From assembly GCF_900199375.1 (NCBI RefSeq), contig NZ_LT900217.1, positions 1,240,001-1,304,000 on the forward strand: a DNA stretch of 64,000 nucleotides, read 5' to 3'. The position numbers and the translations under genes were made by a program. The notes beneath the pieces were generated by a model. It had not been told where the DNA came from, searched no databases, and saw only the letters and a list, made by a program, of their open reading frames with translations. This stretch comes from Gordonibacter urolithinfaciens (GTDB lineage Bacteria; Actinomycetota; Coriobacteriia; Coriobacteriales; Eggerthellaceae). Numbering within the stretch: position 1 is the first letter of the stretch; each line of letters begins with the position of its first letter. Of this stretch, positions 16,167-24,365 are shown piece by piece.

Positions 16167-17041
16167 CCCGGCAGCGCCAGCTCCACGACCAGCACGTTTC
16201 CGTCCAGGCGCGCGGACAGGCGCATGCTCATGGCTGCGGCGAGGCTGGCGGACACGGCCAGGCCGAGGCCGCTCCCGACCTCGCTGCGGGCGGCGTCGGC
16301 CCGGTAGAAGCGCTCGAACAGGCGCTCGGGATCGAAGGCGGCGGGGTCGGGAACCTCGTTCGCGAATGCCACGCAGGCTCCGCGCTGCTCCACCGCAAGC
16401 GGCCCCGAACCGTGGCGCAGCGCGTTGCCCACGAGGTTCTCGAAGATGCGCGCGAGGGCCTCGGCATCGGCATCCACGGAAAGCCCCTCGTCCTCGAAGT
16501 CCACGCGCGGCTCCCATCCGCGCCGCTCGAACGCGGGGAACTGCCCCACCAGCACATCGGCCAGCGCCGGCAGCACGGCCATGGGACGCAGGTCGAGCGC
16601 GAGGTCGGGGTCGTTCGCCTGCGCGTAGGCGAACAGCTGGTCGAGGAGCGCGCCCATGTCGTCGAGCCGCGCCTCGGCGGCGGCCAACCGGCGGGCGCGC
16701 CCGGCGTCGTCGCCCTCGTCCTGCGCGAGGCGCAGGTACCCCTTCGCGCCCATGAGCGGCGTGCGGATGTCGTGCGAGAGGCTGGACAGGTCGCGCTGGA
16801 ACTCCTGCTGGCGGCGCTGCCCCTCGAGCCGCTCCCGCTGCGCGGCGTCCAACTGGGCGTTCACCGCCTCGGCCAGCTCGGCGAACGCCCGCCCGGGCGC
16901 CTCCACCGTCATGCGCGCGTTGCTGCGCGCGTCGCGCCCGCGCAGGAAGCGCGCCATGCGGCGCAGCTCCCGGCGGAAGAGGAGCGCCGCCGCGCCCGCC
17001 CCGACGGCCAAGCACGCAAGCCCCACCAGCACATACGCCAT
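16163..17041 (-). CDS. Sensor histidine kinase of the ABC-exporter operon
   Basis: A 292-residue kinase with one N-terminal transmembrane helix (about 3-22), a short linker, the H-box SLSHDIRTPL with phospho-acceptor His90, the N-box FENLVGNALRHG and the G-box GSGLGLAVS. The very short extracytoplasmic part suggests it senses through the membrane or through the neighbouring transporter, as in BceS-type intramembrane kinases. It is the last gene of the operon RR-ATPase-permease-HK (19794 to 16163). Confidence 0.9.
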   Translation of the reverse strand: MAYVLVGLACLAVGAGAAALLFRRELRRMARFLRGRDARSNARMTVEAPGRAFAELAEAVNAQLDAAQRERLEGQRRQQEFQRDLSSLSHDIRTPLMGAKGYLRLAQDEGDDAGRARRLAAAEARLDDMGALLDQLFAYAQANDPDLALDLRPMAVLPALADVLVGQFPAFERRGWEPRVDFEDEGLSVDADAEALARIFENLVGNALRHGSGPLAVEQRGACVAFANEVPDPAAFDPERLFERFYRADAARSEVGSGLGLAVSASLAAAMSMRLSARLDGNVLVVELALPG

Positions 17042-17059
17042 CCGAACGCCCTCCTTGCC

Positions 17060-17971
17060 CTACACGTCCCTGCGCCGGCACGCCGTGAGCGACAGCGCCG
17101 CGCACACGGCTGCGATCGCTCCGAACACGATAAGCGCCTGCGCCGCCGCGGGAAGCCCGGCCACGGCGGACGCGCCCGCCTCGAACAGGCCCGTGCCTCC
17201 CGCCGCCAGCCGCTGCTGCACGGACAACGGCAGCCATTGCACCGCGTCGCCCACCAGCGGCATGGCCGGCGCGAGCACCGCGGCCGCCCCCAATACCATC
17301 GATTCGAGGAAGCCCGTGGGCACGAGCGCCGCGAACACGACGCCGACCGTCTTGCTGCGCGTCGCCCACGCGATGAGCGCGCCGAGGAACGCGTACGCCG
17401 TCAGGACGAGCCACGACAGCACCGCCCAGCTCCAATACTCGCCCACCGTCTCCGTGCGCTCGTAGGAGAACCCGAGGACCGCGTACACCGCATCCGACAG
17501 GAGCATGCCCGCCAACAGGAAAACCCCGCACAAGACCGCGATCAGCACGAGCTTCTCCGCAAAGTACGCCCGACGGTCGCCGCGCCCCGCGAGCACGTTC
17601 TTCGCGAATCCCGTGTCGAAGTCGGACGAGGCCAGCAGCGCCGCCAGCACCGCGAGGATCAGCCCGAGGAATCCCACCATGAACGTGTTGCCGTACGAGT
17701 AGGTGCGGCTGCCGATGACCTTCTCATTGAGCATCCGCACTTCGGCTGCGTCGAGGTCGGCGCCGTTGGGCGTGGTGAGCGTGACGGTCGCGCCGCTCTG
17801 GCGCGCCTCCTCCTGCGCCTGCTCGTTCACCATCTGGGCGAACTCGGGCGTGGTGGCGAACCAGACGAGCCCGGCTGCCCCCACCACGACGAGCGCGAGG
17901 AAGGCCAGGCCCACCCACAGCATCTTGCCGTGCACGAGCCGGTAGACATCGGATTTCAACAGGTTAAACAT
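17060..17971 (-). CDS. ABC-2-type permease
   Basis: About 303 residues with a first helix at 16-38, a 60-residue external loop and five further hydrophobic segments (near 95-115, 142-165, 180-205, 210-235 and 275-298), the usual six-helix ABC-2 exporter layout. It overlaps the end of the ATPase gene by eight bases, so it is coupled to it. The ATG (MFNLLKSDVYRL) is chosen; a GTG three codons earlier is possible. Likely function: export of an antimicrobial peptide or lipid-active compound, inferred from the two-component partners. Confidence 0.85.
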   Translation of the reverse strand: MFNLLKSDVYRLVHGKMLWVGLAFLALVVVGAAGLVWFATTPEFAQMVNEQAQEEARQSGATVTLTTPNGADLDAAEVRMLNEKVIGSRTYSYGNTFMVGFLGLILAVLAALLASSDFDTGFAKNVLAGRGDRRAYFAEKLVLIAVLCGVFLLAGMLLSDAVYAVLGFSYERTETVGEYWSWAVLSWLVLTAYAFLGALIAWATRSKTVGVVFAALVPTGFLESMVLGAAAVLAPAMPLVGDAVQWLPLSVQQRLAAGGTGLFEAGASAVAGLPAAAQALIVFGAIAAVCAALSLTACRRRDV

Positions 17972-18944
17972 GGCGCGCACCGCCTTCCTCGCACGACGCG
18001 GCGCGCGCAGCCCCCTGCGCGCCGCCTTCCATGAGCTCCACGAAGTAGTCCTCGATATCCCGGCGCACCGGGCTCATCTCCAGCACCGTCTGGTCGGCGT
18101 CGTGGAGAAAGCGCGACACGGCCGTCGCGTCGTAGTCGCCCGCGACGGAGAGGGACTCATCGGGCAGTGCGCGCAGCGTTGCCTGGGGAAACGCCTCCTC
18201 CATCAACGCGAGCGCGCGGGCCGGGTCGGCCGTGCGCACGCGCAGGCTGTCGCCGCACTCGGCCTGCACCTGCTCGGCGGTCATCTCGCGCACCATGCGG
18301 CCTTCGGCGATGATGCCGAAGCGCGTGGCCACGCGGTCGAGCTGGTCCAGCACGTGCGAGCTGATGACCACGGTCACGCCGAGCGTCTGGTTCAGCCGCA
18401 CGATGAGGTTTCGCATGGCGCGCGTGCCCTCGGGGTCCAGGCCGTTGAACGGCTCGTCGAGCAGCAGCAGGTCGGGCGAGCCCACGAGCGCGAGCGCCAG
18501 GCCCAGCCGCTGCTTCATGCCGAGCGAGAAGCCCTTCGCCTTCTTCCTGCCCACGCCCTCGAGGCCCACGAGCGCAAGCGCCTCGCGGCAGCGCGCCGAC
18601 GCGTCGACCACGCCCAAGGCCAGGGCCTTCGCCATGAGGTTCTCGTAGGCCGTCAGGTTGGGGGCGATGCCCGGCGCCTCGATGAGGGCGCCCACGCGCG
18701 ACGTTCCCGCAGGCCGCACGGCTTCGCCGCGAACGACGGCGCCGGCGCGCCCGCCGAACAGCTCGATCTCGCCCTCGGTGGGCGCTGCCAGCCCGCACAC
18801 CATCTTCATGACGGTGGACTTCCCCGCCCCGTTCTTCCCGACGAACCCGTAGATGTCCCCCTGCGCCACATGCAGGTCGAGCCGGTCGACCGCGCGCTTG
18901 CCGCGGTAGGACTTCGTCAGCCCCCGCGTCTCAACGACGTTCAT
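17964..18944 (-). CDS. ABC transporter ATP-binding protein
   Basis: A 326-residue ATPase with Walker A GKNGAGKST, signature FSLGMKQR, Walker B LLLLDEP and the H-loop SSHVLDQ. The roughly 100-residue C-terminal extension (DSLRVRTADPARALALMEEAF onwards) is typical of the BcrA/lantibiotic-self-protection subgroup. It pairs with the permease at 17060-17971. The first residues (MNVVETRGLTKSYRGKRAVD) support the annotated start. Confidence 0.9.
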   Translation of the reverse strand: MNVVETRGLTKSYRGKRAVDRLDLHVAQGDIYGFVGKNGAGKSTVMKMVCGLAAPTEGEIELFGGRAGAVVRGEAVRPAGTSRVGALIEAPGIAPNLTAYENLMAKALALGVVDASARCREALALVGLEGVGRKKAKGFSLGMKQRLGLALALVGSPDLLLLDEPFNGLDPEGTRAMRNLIVRLNQTLGVTVVISSHVLDQLDRVATRFGIIAEGRMVREMTAEQVQAECGDSLRVRTADPARALALMEEAFPQATLRALPDESLSVAGDYDATAVSRFLHDADQTVLEMSPVRRDIEDYFVELMEGGAQGAARAASCEEGGARHV

Positions 18945-19062
18945 GAACGCCCCTTTCCCTTCGCCTTCTCAACATGCTTCCAGCTTACGGAACAGGGTTT
19001 CAGGAAGGATGAACCAACCTTTAAGAAAGCTTGAAGATGCGGGACGCTCCTTTCCGCGCAGG

Positions 19063-19794
19063 TCATGCGCCCTCGTCGACCGCCAGCTTGAACCCGAGGC
19101 CCCACACGGTGCGGAGGTAGCCGTCGGTACCGGTGGGCTTGAGCTTGGCGCGGATGTTGGACACGTGCACGCTCACCGTGCTGTCCTCGGCGGCGTAGGG
19201 TTCGCCCCAGGCCAGCTCGAACAGCTCCTGCTTCGTGTACACCTTCTTCGGATGCAGCGCCAGAAGCTCCACGATGTTGAACTCGGTGCGCGTGAGGGGC
19301 ACGTCCGCGCCGTCCACCGCGAGCGTGCGCGCGGCGCGGTCGACGGCCCATGCGCCCACGCGCAGCACGTCGCCGCCGGGCTGCGACGCAGGGACGCGGC
19401 CGCGGTGGCGCAGCTGCACCTCGATGCGTGCGAGCAGCTCGTCCAGGTCGAAGGGCTTGGCCAGGTAGTCGTCGGCGCCCAGCTTGAGGAGGTCCACCTT
19501 GTCGGTGGCGCTCGTGCGCGCCGATGTCACGACGATGGGCGTATGGGCGTCGGCAGAGCGGATGAGCCGCACGATGTCCTCGCCGGGAAGGCCGGGCAGC
19601 ATGAGGTCGCACACCACCACGTCGAACCGCTCGCCGCGCGCGTCCGCCGCCTCCAGCACGAGCCGCGCCTCCGTTCCCGAGAACGCCTGCGTGCAGGCGT
19701 ACCCCGCATGCCCCAAGTGGTCGGCCACGATGCCGCTGATGTGGGCGTCGTCCTCCACTATGAGCACGGTGGCGCTGGCTGTCGCATCCGTCAT
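19063..19794 (-). CDS. OmpR/PhoB-family response regulator
   Basis: A 243-residue two-domain regulator. The receiver (about 8-122) has acidic residues Glu14/Asp15/Asp16, the phospho-acceptor Asp63 (VVCDLMLPG) and the conserved Lys113 (YLAKPFD). The winged-helix output domain (about 145-240) reads PLTRTEFNIVELLALHPKKV, then STVSVHVSNIRAKL and the RTVWGLGFKL end. AAGGAGG five bases before the ATG at 19794 sets the start. It is the first gene of the exporter operon and probably activates it in response to the kinase at 16163-17041. Confidence 0.92.
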   Translation of the reverse strand: MTDATASATVLIVEDDAHISGIVADHLGHAGYACTQAFSGTEARLVLEAADARGERFDVVVCDLMLPGLPGEDIVRLIRSADAHTPIVVTSARTSATDKVDLLKLGADDYLAKPFDLDELLARIEVQLRHRGRVPASQPGGDVLRVGAWAVDRAARTLAVDGADVPLTRTEFNIVELLALHPKKVYTKQELFELAWGEPYAAEDSTVSVHVSNIRAKLKPTGTDGYLRTVWGLGFKLAVDEGA

Positions 19795-19866
19795 GCTCGC
19801 CTCCTTCTGCACCTTTTCCAAAGAAGTATTCGGCTATTCCGCATCTTTTCCCATGGTTTGAGCTGC

Positions 19867-20223
19867 CTATTCAACGCCTTTTCCCCTCGCCTCCACGCCC
19901 ATCTCGTCGAGCACCTCGCCACCCCATTTGCACATGGCGTTCAGCACCGGAGTGAAGCTGCGGCCGCGCTCGGTGAGCGAGTACTCCGTCTTGGGCGGCA
20001 CCTGATGGTACAGCTCGCGGTGGAGCATGCCGTCGGCTTCCAACTCGCGAAGCTGCTGGGTGAGCATCTTGGGCGTGGCCTGGGGCATGAGCCGCTGCAG
20101 CTCGCCGAAGCGCAGCACGCCGTGCTTGCTCAGGTGCCAGAGTATCAGCACCTTGTGCTTGCCGCCCACGATGTCGATGGTCGCTTCGACGGGGCAATGG
20201 TAGGCATCTGGGCAGGTTTTCAT
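19867..20223 (-). CDS. HxlR-family transcriptional regulator
   Basis: A 118-residue winged-helix regulator of the HxlR family: the N-terminal CPDAYHCPVEATIDIVGGKH is the family signature with its conserved Cys, followed by LILWHLSKHGVLRFGELQR, the recognition helix PQATPKMLTQQLRELEADG, and VPPKTEYSLTERGR. Such proteins often sense electrophiles through the N-terminal cysteine. AAAGGAG precedes the ATG. It is divergent from a nitroreductase gene 147 bases away, and the shared gap carries a candidate operator. Confidence 0.92.
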   Translation of the reverse strand: MKTCPDAYHCPVEATIDIVGGKHKVLILWHLSKHGVLRFGELQRLMPQATPKMLTQQLRELEADGMLHRELYHQVPPKTEYSLTERGRSFTPVLNAMCKWGGEVLDEMGVEARGKGVE

Positions 20224-20277
20224 GGCAGCGCTCCTTTGCGGCGGGCCTTCGGCGGCAAGCCCTTGCTTTCCTTTTCG

Positions 20278-20303
20278 GTAGTATATTCCAAAATAGTGCC
20301 TAC
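20278..20303. promoter_or_regulatory. Candidate HxlR operator in the hxlR-nitroreductase gap
   Basis: An imperfect AT-rich palindrome with outer GTAG...CTAC and inner TATT/AATA arms. It overlaps the position expected for both divergent promoters. Confidence 0.4.
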
Positions 20304-20370
20304 TTGCTTGTCCGGTAGCGGCTTCTATCATGAAAGGAGAAACGAACCCGTCCGAGAGAAGGAGCATCCC

Positions 20371-20883
20371 ATGTCGTTTACCAACCTTGCCAAGAAGCGC
20401 TGCTCTATCCGCGCCTACGATCCCGACCCCGTGGAACCGGACAAGATCGCCGCCATCGTGGAGGCGGCCCACGTCGCGCCGAGCGCCGCGAATCGCCAGC
20501 CCGTGCGCCTCATCCAGGTGGAAAGCGCGGAAGGGCTCGCGAATCTCGGAAGGTACGCGAACCTTTACGGCGCGCCGCTCGCGTTCATCGTGTGCGCAGA
20601 TGCCGAGCGCGCTTGGAAGCGCCCCGTCGACGGCATGGTCTCCACCGCCATCGACGCCTCCATCACCTGCGACCACATGATGATCGAGGCCACAGACCTG
20701 GGCCTCGGCAGCGTGTGGATCTGCGCGTTCGACCCCGCCGGCGTGCGCGAGGCGTTCAACCTGCCCGCCTCGCTCGTGCCGGTGAACATACTGGCCGTGG
20801 GCCACGCCGCCGACGAATGGAAGAGCCCCGAACGTCACGCGGTCGAGCGCATCCCCGTGCAAGAGCTGGTGACGAAGGCGTAG
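20371..20883 (+). CDS. Nitroreductase-family FMN oxidoreductase
   Basis: A 170-residue short nitroreductase. KKRCSIRAYDPDPVEPDKI is the FMN-contact N-terminal segment, APSAANRQPVR binds FMN/phosphate, and GLGSVWICAFDP is the conserved Gly-rich strand; GHAADEW near the end is also typical. It would use NAD(P)H to reduce nitroaromatics or quinones; the physiological substrate is unknown. AGAAGGAG precedes the ATG. Divergent from HxlR, which probably controls it. Confidence 0.9.
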   Translation: MSFTNLAKKRCSIRAYDPDPVEPDKIAAIVEAAHVAPSAANRQPVRLIQVESAEGLANLGRYANLYGAPLAFIVCADAERAWKRPVDGMVSTAIDASITCDHMMIEATDLGLGSVWICAFDPAGVREAFNLPASLVPVNILAVGHAADEWKSPERHAVERIPVQELVTKA

Positions 20884-20930
20884 GCTGCGCGCCGTCCCCG
20901 TGCCCTGCACGTGCGCGACTTCCTGGCTGG

Positions 20931-21065
20931 ATTGGCAATTTGGCGGTCATATGCACTCGTTATCGAACGCGCTGGATAGCGCCATCAGGCGTTTCTTTCG
21001 ATGAGCCGGCTTCGCAGGCTTTTGGAAGGGCTATTTCGGGTGCATATGCGTTCCGTTTTGCCACA
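20931..21065. repeat. Inverted-repeat element A (135 bp)
   Basis: Bases 20931-20959 and 21037-21065 are imperfect inverted repeats; the core CATATGCAC/GTGCATATG is exact and the outer ends read (A)TTGGCA and TGTGGCA. It fills the gap between the nitroreductase and the convergent MATE gene. The right end lies a few bases before the MATE stop. Same size and end sequence as element B at 25860-25993. Confidence 0.55.
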
Positions 21066-21070
21066 TCCCC

Positions 21071-22441
21071 CTATCTTTCCCGCAGCACACCGCGCGAGCG
21101 CGACCAGCGGCGCAGGTAGACGCCGCCGATGATCGCGGGAATCACGGGCGAGGCCGCCTGCGCCACGAAAATGCCCACGTAGCCGAAGCCGAGCGCGCCC
21201 GAGAGCAAAAACGCCAGGCCGAAGCGCACGGCGAACGCGTCGATGAGCGAGTTCGCCAGCACGAGCCGCGGCGAGCCGGCCCCGAGAGCGAACGAGTCGA
21301 AGCTGTACATGGCCGCGTAGAACAGGCCGTTCACACTGCACGTGATGCGCAGGTAGAGCACGGCGATGTCGAACGGCGCGCCCTGCGTGAGGCCGTAGAG
21401 CCCCACGATGGCCGGCGCGAGCAGCTGGATGAGCACCTGGATGCCCAGCGTGACGCCGATGTTGAAGCGCGCTCCCAGCCGCGCGACGTCGCGGGCGCGC
21501 GCGAGCTCGCCGGCGCCGGCGCACTGCGCGGACGCCGTGGTGATGGCCTGGCCGATGGCCCAGCAGGGCAGCCCCGCGATGGTGCTTATTTGCAGCCCCA
21601 CGCCCGCCGCTGCGGCAACGTCCACGCCATAGCGGTTGAGCATGCCGGTGACCAGCGCGTACGACAGGTTCACCACCGCCATCTGCACGGCGGAGGGCAC
21701 GCCGACCGAAAGCACCGCGCGCACGTCGGCAGCGAAGCCGCCCGCGAGAACGTTGCTCCCAAGCACGCGCCCCGCCGCGAAGCGCCGCCGCACCAGCGCG
21801 AGCGCGAGCAGCGCCGAGAGCCCCTGCGCCGCCACGGTGGCCACCGCCGCGCCCGGCACGCCCAGGCCGGCCGGGCCCACGAGCACCAGGTCGAGCGCCA
21901 CGTTCACGAACGTCGCCGCACCCACCAGCAGAAGCGGCGTCCACGCGTCGCCCTGCGCTTTGAGGAACGCGGCCGCGGCGTTCATGAGGAACGGCCCGAC
22001 CGCGCCGCAACAGAGCACGGTCGTGTAGGCCACGGCCCCGTCGAGCGCCGCCGCGGGCACCGCGTTCGCCGTGAACGCCGGCCGCGCGAGCAGCGTGCCG
22101 GCCGCAGCGATGCCCGCAGATGCCAGCAATGCCACCAGGAGCGTGGCCGCGTAGGCCCGTCGCTGCGCGCCCACGTCGCCCGCGCCCACCGCGCGCGCCA
22201 CCACCACGCCGCCTCCGGCCGAAAGGCCGATGACGAACGCGTTCACCAGGAACACGGCGTTCACCGCGTTGCTCATGGACACGAGCCCCACGTCGCCCAC
22301 CACCTGGCCGACCACCGCCATGTCGACGGCCTGGTACACGTACTGCAAGATGTTCACCGCCATGAGCGGCAAGGCAAACGAGAGCAGCTGCCGGAACAGC
22401 GGCCCCTCGGAGAAGGAAACGGTCGATGAAGAAAAAGCCAT
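21071..22441 (-). CDS. MATE-family multidrug/organic cation efflux transporter
   Basis: A 456-residue protein with about 12 transmembrane segments in two related halves. FALPLMAVNILQYVYQAVDM, then AVNAVFLVNAF and AQGDAWTPLLLVG are typical of the DinF/NorM superfamily (prokaryotic MatE domains at about 18-175 and 240-400). It probably exports cationic or amphipathic compounds using Na+ or H+. An 11-bp terminator hairpin and a sigma-70-type promoter lie about 90 and 300 bases upstream on the same strand, so expression may be decided by read-through of a leader RNA. Confidence 0.9.
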   Translation of the reverse strand: MAFSSSTVSFSEGPLFRQLLSFALPLMAVNILQYVYQAVDMAVVGQVVGDVGLVSMSNAVNAVFLVNAFVIGLSAGGGVVVARAVGAGDVGAQRRAYAATLLVALLASAGIAAAGTLLARPAFTANAVPAAALDGAVAYTTVLCCGAVGPFLMNAAAAFLKAQGDAWTPLLLVGAATFVNVALDLVLVGPAGLGVPGAAVATVAAQGLSALLALALVRRRFAAGRVLGSNVLAGGFAADVRAVLSVGVPSAVQMAVVNLSYALVTGMLNRYGVDVAAAAGVGLQISTIAGLPCWAIGQAITTASAQCAGAGELARARDVARLGARFNIGVTLGIQVLIQLLAPAIVGLYGLTQGAPFDIAVLYLRITCSVNGLFYAAMYSFDSFALGAGSPRLVLANSLIDAFAVRFGLAFLLSGALGFGYVGIFVAQAASPVIPAIIGGVYLRRWSRSRGVLRER

Positions 22442-22526
22442 AGGTCACCTCGGAGGATCGGAATGCGAAAACGGAAGGAGGCAGGGGCTCGCGACGGCCG
22501 CAGCCACGCGATGCGCCCAGCGCATG

Positions 22527-22560
22527 AAAAAGCGCCGCGGACGAAGCCATCCGCGGCGCT
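22527..22560 (-). terminator. Intrinsic terminator of the MATE leader RNA
   Basis: An 11-bp perfect stem (AGCGCCGCGGA and its complement) with an 8-base loop is followed by four to five T residues on the minus strand. Confidence 0.8.
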
Positions 22561-22731
22561 CAAGGTTCCCGGCATCCCGGCATCGACGACAAGGCGTGCC
22601 CTTAGGCAGCGCGCCTCCCGATGCCGATGGTCCTGTCCGTCCCTGCTCCGTGCGATGCTTCATCGGCGATCACGCACAGAGCGGCAGCCCTGCAAAGTAT
22701 CATTGGTTCCCCCAACGAGGTGGTTGCAACG
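22527..22731 (-). ncRNA. Probable leader RNA (attenuator or riboswitch candidate) of the MATE gene, or an independent small RNA
   Basis: A consensus promoter (22738-22766) would start transcription near 22731, and an intrinsic terminator ends it at 22527, giving a transcript of about 205 nt, 86 nt short of the MATE start codon. Predicted stems include CGTTGG/CCAATG, a 10-bp near-perfect stem GCTCTGTGCG/CGCACGGAGC, CGATG-AAG-CATCG (mutually exclusive with part of the previous loop) and GGCATCG/CGATGCC. By eye it does not fit TPP, FMN, SAM, cobalamin, Mn2+, ZTP, guanidine, 6S, SRP or tmRNA consensus. Confidence 0.55.
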
Positions 22732-22737
22732 CCGGCC

Positions 22738-22766
22738 AGCATACCGCGCCAGCCGGGTCGCGTCAA
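22738..22766 (-). promoter_or_regulatory. Sigma-70-type promoter of the MATE leader
   Basis: On the minus strand TTGACG (22761-22766) and TATGCT (22738-22743) are separated by exactly 17 bases, a near-consensus housekeeping promoter. Confidence 0.7.
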
Positions 22767-22853
22767 CCACGTGCGACCCCCACCCCGCGATGGAGGCCGC
22801 CCAGGCGAAGACCGTGCTGCGCGATATATGAAGCATGACAAAAACAGCACGAT

Positions 22854-22925
22854 GATTGAGCGAGTTTGCAGTATGTCGGCAAGCTCCTGCTGTGTCATGC
22901 TCTTGGTGGCGCGACACACGTGCAT
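22854..22925 (-). pseudogene. Remnant of an XRE-type helix-turn-helix gene
   Basis: The minus-strand reading starts MHVCRATKSMTQQELADIL, which is the characteristic first helices of an XRE/Cro regulator, and then diverges into unrelated sequence within about 24 residues. There is no continuing regulator in another frame. It lies in the 766-bp gap 22442-23207 between the MATE leader and the TetR cassette. Confidence 0.4.
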
Positions 22926-23063
22926 CTTGCTTTCGAGCGACTACCTGCTTTTCGCCACGCCGCCCCCGCTCGATTTATCGCGAACTGTTTCTTTCATTTG
23001 TTGTCATAGATACCTGGCTTCGTCCACCGCATGGAAGGAGAGCGTCGTCTCCGGGCTTGAAAA

Positions 23064-23111
23064 GCTAACGATCGTTTGCTAAATTGCTTCCATTGGCTAA
23101 CGTTCGTTAGC
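23064..23111. promoter_or_regulatory. Two copies of a TetR-type operator
   Basis: GCTAACGTTCGTTAGC (23096-23111) has perfect 7-bp arms, and a second copy, GCTAACGATCGTTTGC, lies at 23064-23079 (32 bases upstream). They precede the membrane-protein/TetR pair, the expected position for autoregulation. Confidence 0.55.
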
Positions 23112-23207
23112 TTTACGAGAGAAAGAGAGCACCATGACGACGACGGCTCGGCAGGATCGAAGGCCGCATCCCCTCGCAAGGGCTCGCGCGGGTTCGCGCT
23201 GTTCATG

Positions 23208-23603
23208 AACTGGTTCGACGGGATATGCTCCGTCGTGTGCGGAGGGTTCATGGCGGTAAGCGGGCTCGTCGCCATGTCCGTCAGCTGGAACGACGTCATG
23301 CCCATCGAGTTCCTGGGCGTCCTGCCCTTGCCCGAGCCGCTCATCGCCACGTGGTTGTGGCCGGGAGTGGCGCTCGCACTGGTGAACGGCGCGCCGAATA
23401 TCGTCGCGCTCGCTTTGCGCTTCCGCGGGAAGCGGGCGGCGTCGTATAGGTGGGGAATCGCGGCAGGCGTCCTGCTCATCGCCTGGACCGCGTTCGAGCT
23501 CGCCTTCATGCCGAACGGCATCTCCGCATTCTACCTGGCGCTCGGCGTGCTGCAGACGGCCGCGAGCTGGCACGCGCTCCGCACCGGGGAGGACATCGCA
23601 TGA
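23208..23603 (+). CDS. Small four-helix membrane protein of a TetR cassette
   Basis: A 131-residue protein with about four hydrophobic segments (near 5-27, 45-65, 77-97 and 100-120); no family recognised. The frame stays open upstream (to 23076) and reads protein-like residues (SKAASPRKGSRGFALF), but the only ATG with a purine-rich region, at 23134, is in another frame: it encodes 24 residues and stops in the ATGA that contains this gene's ATG. Either a short upstream peptide is translationally coupled, or a small frameshift separates the true N-terminus. The gene overlaps the TetR gene by ATGA. Confidence 0.6.
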   Translation, partial: NWFDGICSVVCGGFMAVSGLVAMSVSWNDVMPIEFLGVLPLPEPLIATWLWPGVALALVNGAPNIVALALRFRGKRAASYRWGIAAGVLLIAWTAFELAFMPNGISAFYLALGVLQTAASWHALRTGEDIA

Positions 23604-24253
23604 CGCCCCGCCGCAACACCAAGGAGGACATCCTGCAGGCATCGCTGCGCCTGTTCGCCCGCGCGGGGTTCGAGGCGACCGGGATGCGCGAGATCGCAGC
23701 CGCCGTCGGCATCCAGCCGGCGTCGGTCTACAAGCACTTCGCCTGCAAGCAGGCCATACTGGACGCGCTCGTCAGGCGCATGGACGAGCGATACGAGCTG
23801 GCATCCGCCGCCATCGGGCTCCCGGAGGGCAGCGTCGACGAGCAGGTGCGCGACTACGCGGTTACCCCGGTCGCACAGATGGCGGACCTCGGCGAGGGGA
23901 TGTTTCGCTACTGGACCGAGGACGAGTTCGCCACGTTGTTCCGGCAGATGCTCACCGTAGAGCAATATCGCACGCCCGAGCTGGGCGCACTGTACCGCCG
24001 CTACTTCATCGAGGCGCCGCTCGCGTGGCAGGAGACGTTGTTCGCATCCATGGTGGAATCGGGCGCTTTCGTGCGCGACGACCCGAAAATGCTGGCGCTT
24101 GAGTTCTTCGCGCCGCTCATGATGCTCATCCAAGCTGCCGACGGCGCGACCGACGCGGCCGCCCGCGAGCGCCTGGTCGATCTCGCACGACAGCATGTGA
24201 TCCGCTTCGGCGAACGCCACGCGTGCGCCCCGAACGCGGAAGGGCCCGAATAG
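23600..24253 (+). CDS. TetR/AcrR-family transcriptional regulator
   Basis: A 217-residue regulator with a standard TetR helix-turn-helix (about 8-55): EDILQASLRLFARAG, GMREIAAAVGIQPASVYKHF and ACKQAILDAL. The C-terminal domain is variable. Its ATG overlaps the stop of the small membrane protein, so both form a two-gene operon. Two copies of the palindrome GCTAACGWWCGTTWGC upstream of the operon are probable operators, implying self-repression. Confidence 0.9.
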   Translation: MTPRRNTKEDILQASLRLFARAGFEATGMREIAAAVGIQPASVYKHFACKQAILDALVRRMDERYELASAAIGLPEGSVDEQVRDYAVTPVAQMADLGEGMFRYWTEDEFATLFRQMLTVEQYRTPELGALYRRYFIEAPLAWQETLFASMVESGAFVRDDPKMLALEFFAPLMMLIQAADGATDAAARERLVDLARQHVIRFGERHACAPNAEGPE

Positions 24254-24365
24254 GCGGGGAGCAATCGGTTCGGCAACGGGCGCGAGACGGTTGCCGGCGG
24301 AGGGCAGGACGGCTTCGCGCGCGCGGCATACTGGAGGGCGCTGCCGTCCAGAAAGCTGATCGCCC

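Noticed and set aside
22527-22731. 6S RNA, SRP RNA or tmRNA
   Set aside because: No long closing stem with central bubble, no GGAAGSAGC SRP loop, and no tRNA-like ends; the gene-proximal terminator favours a leader RNA.
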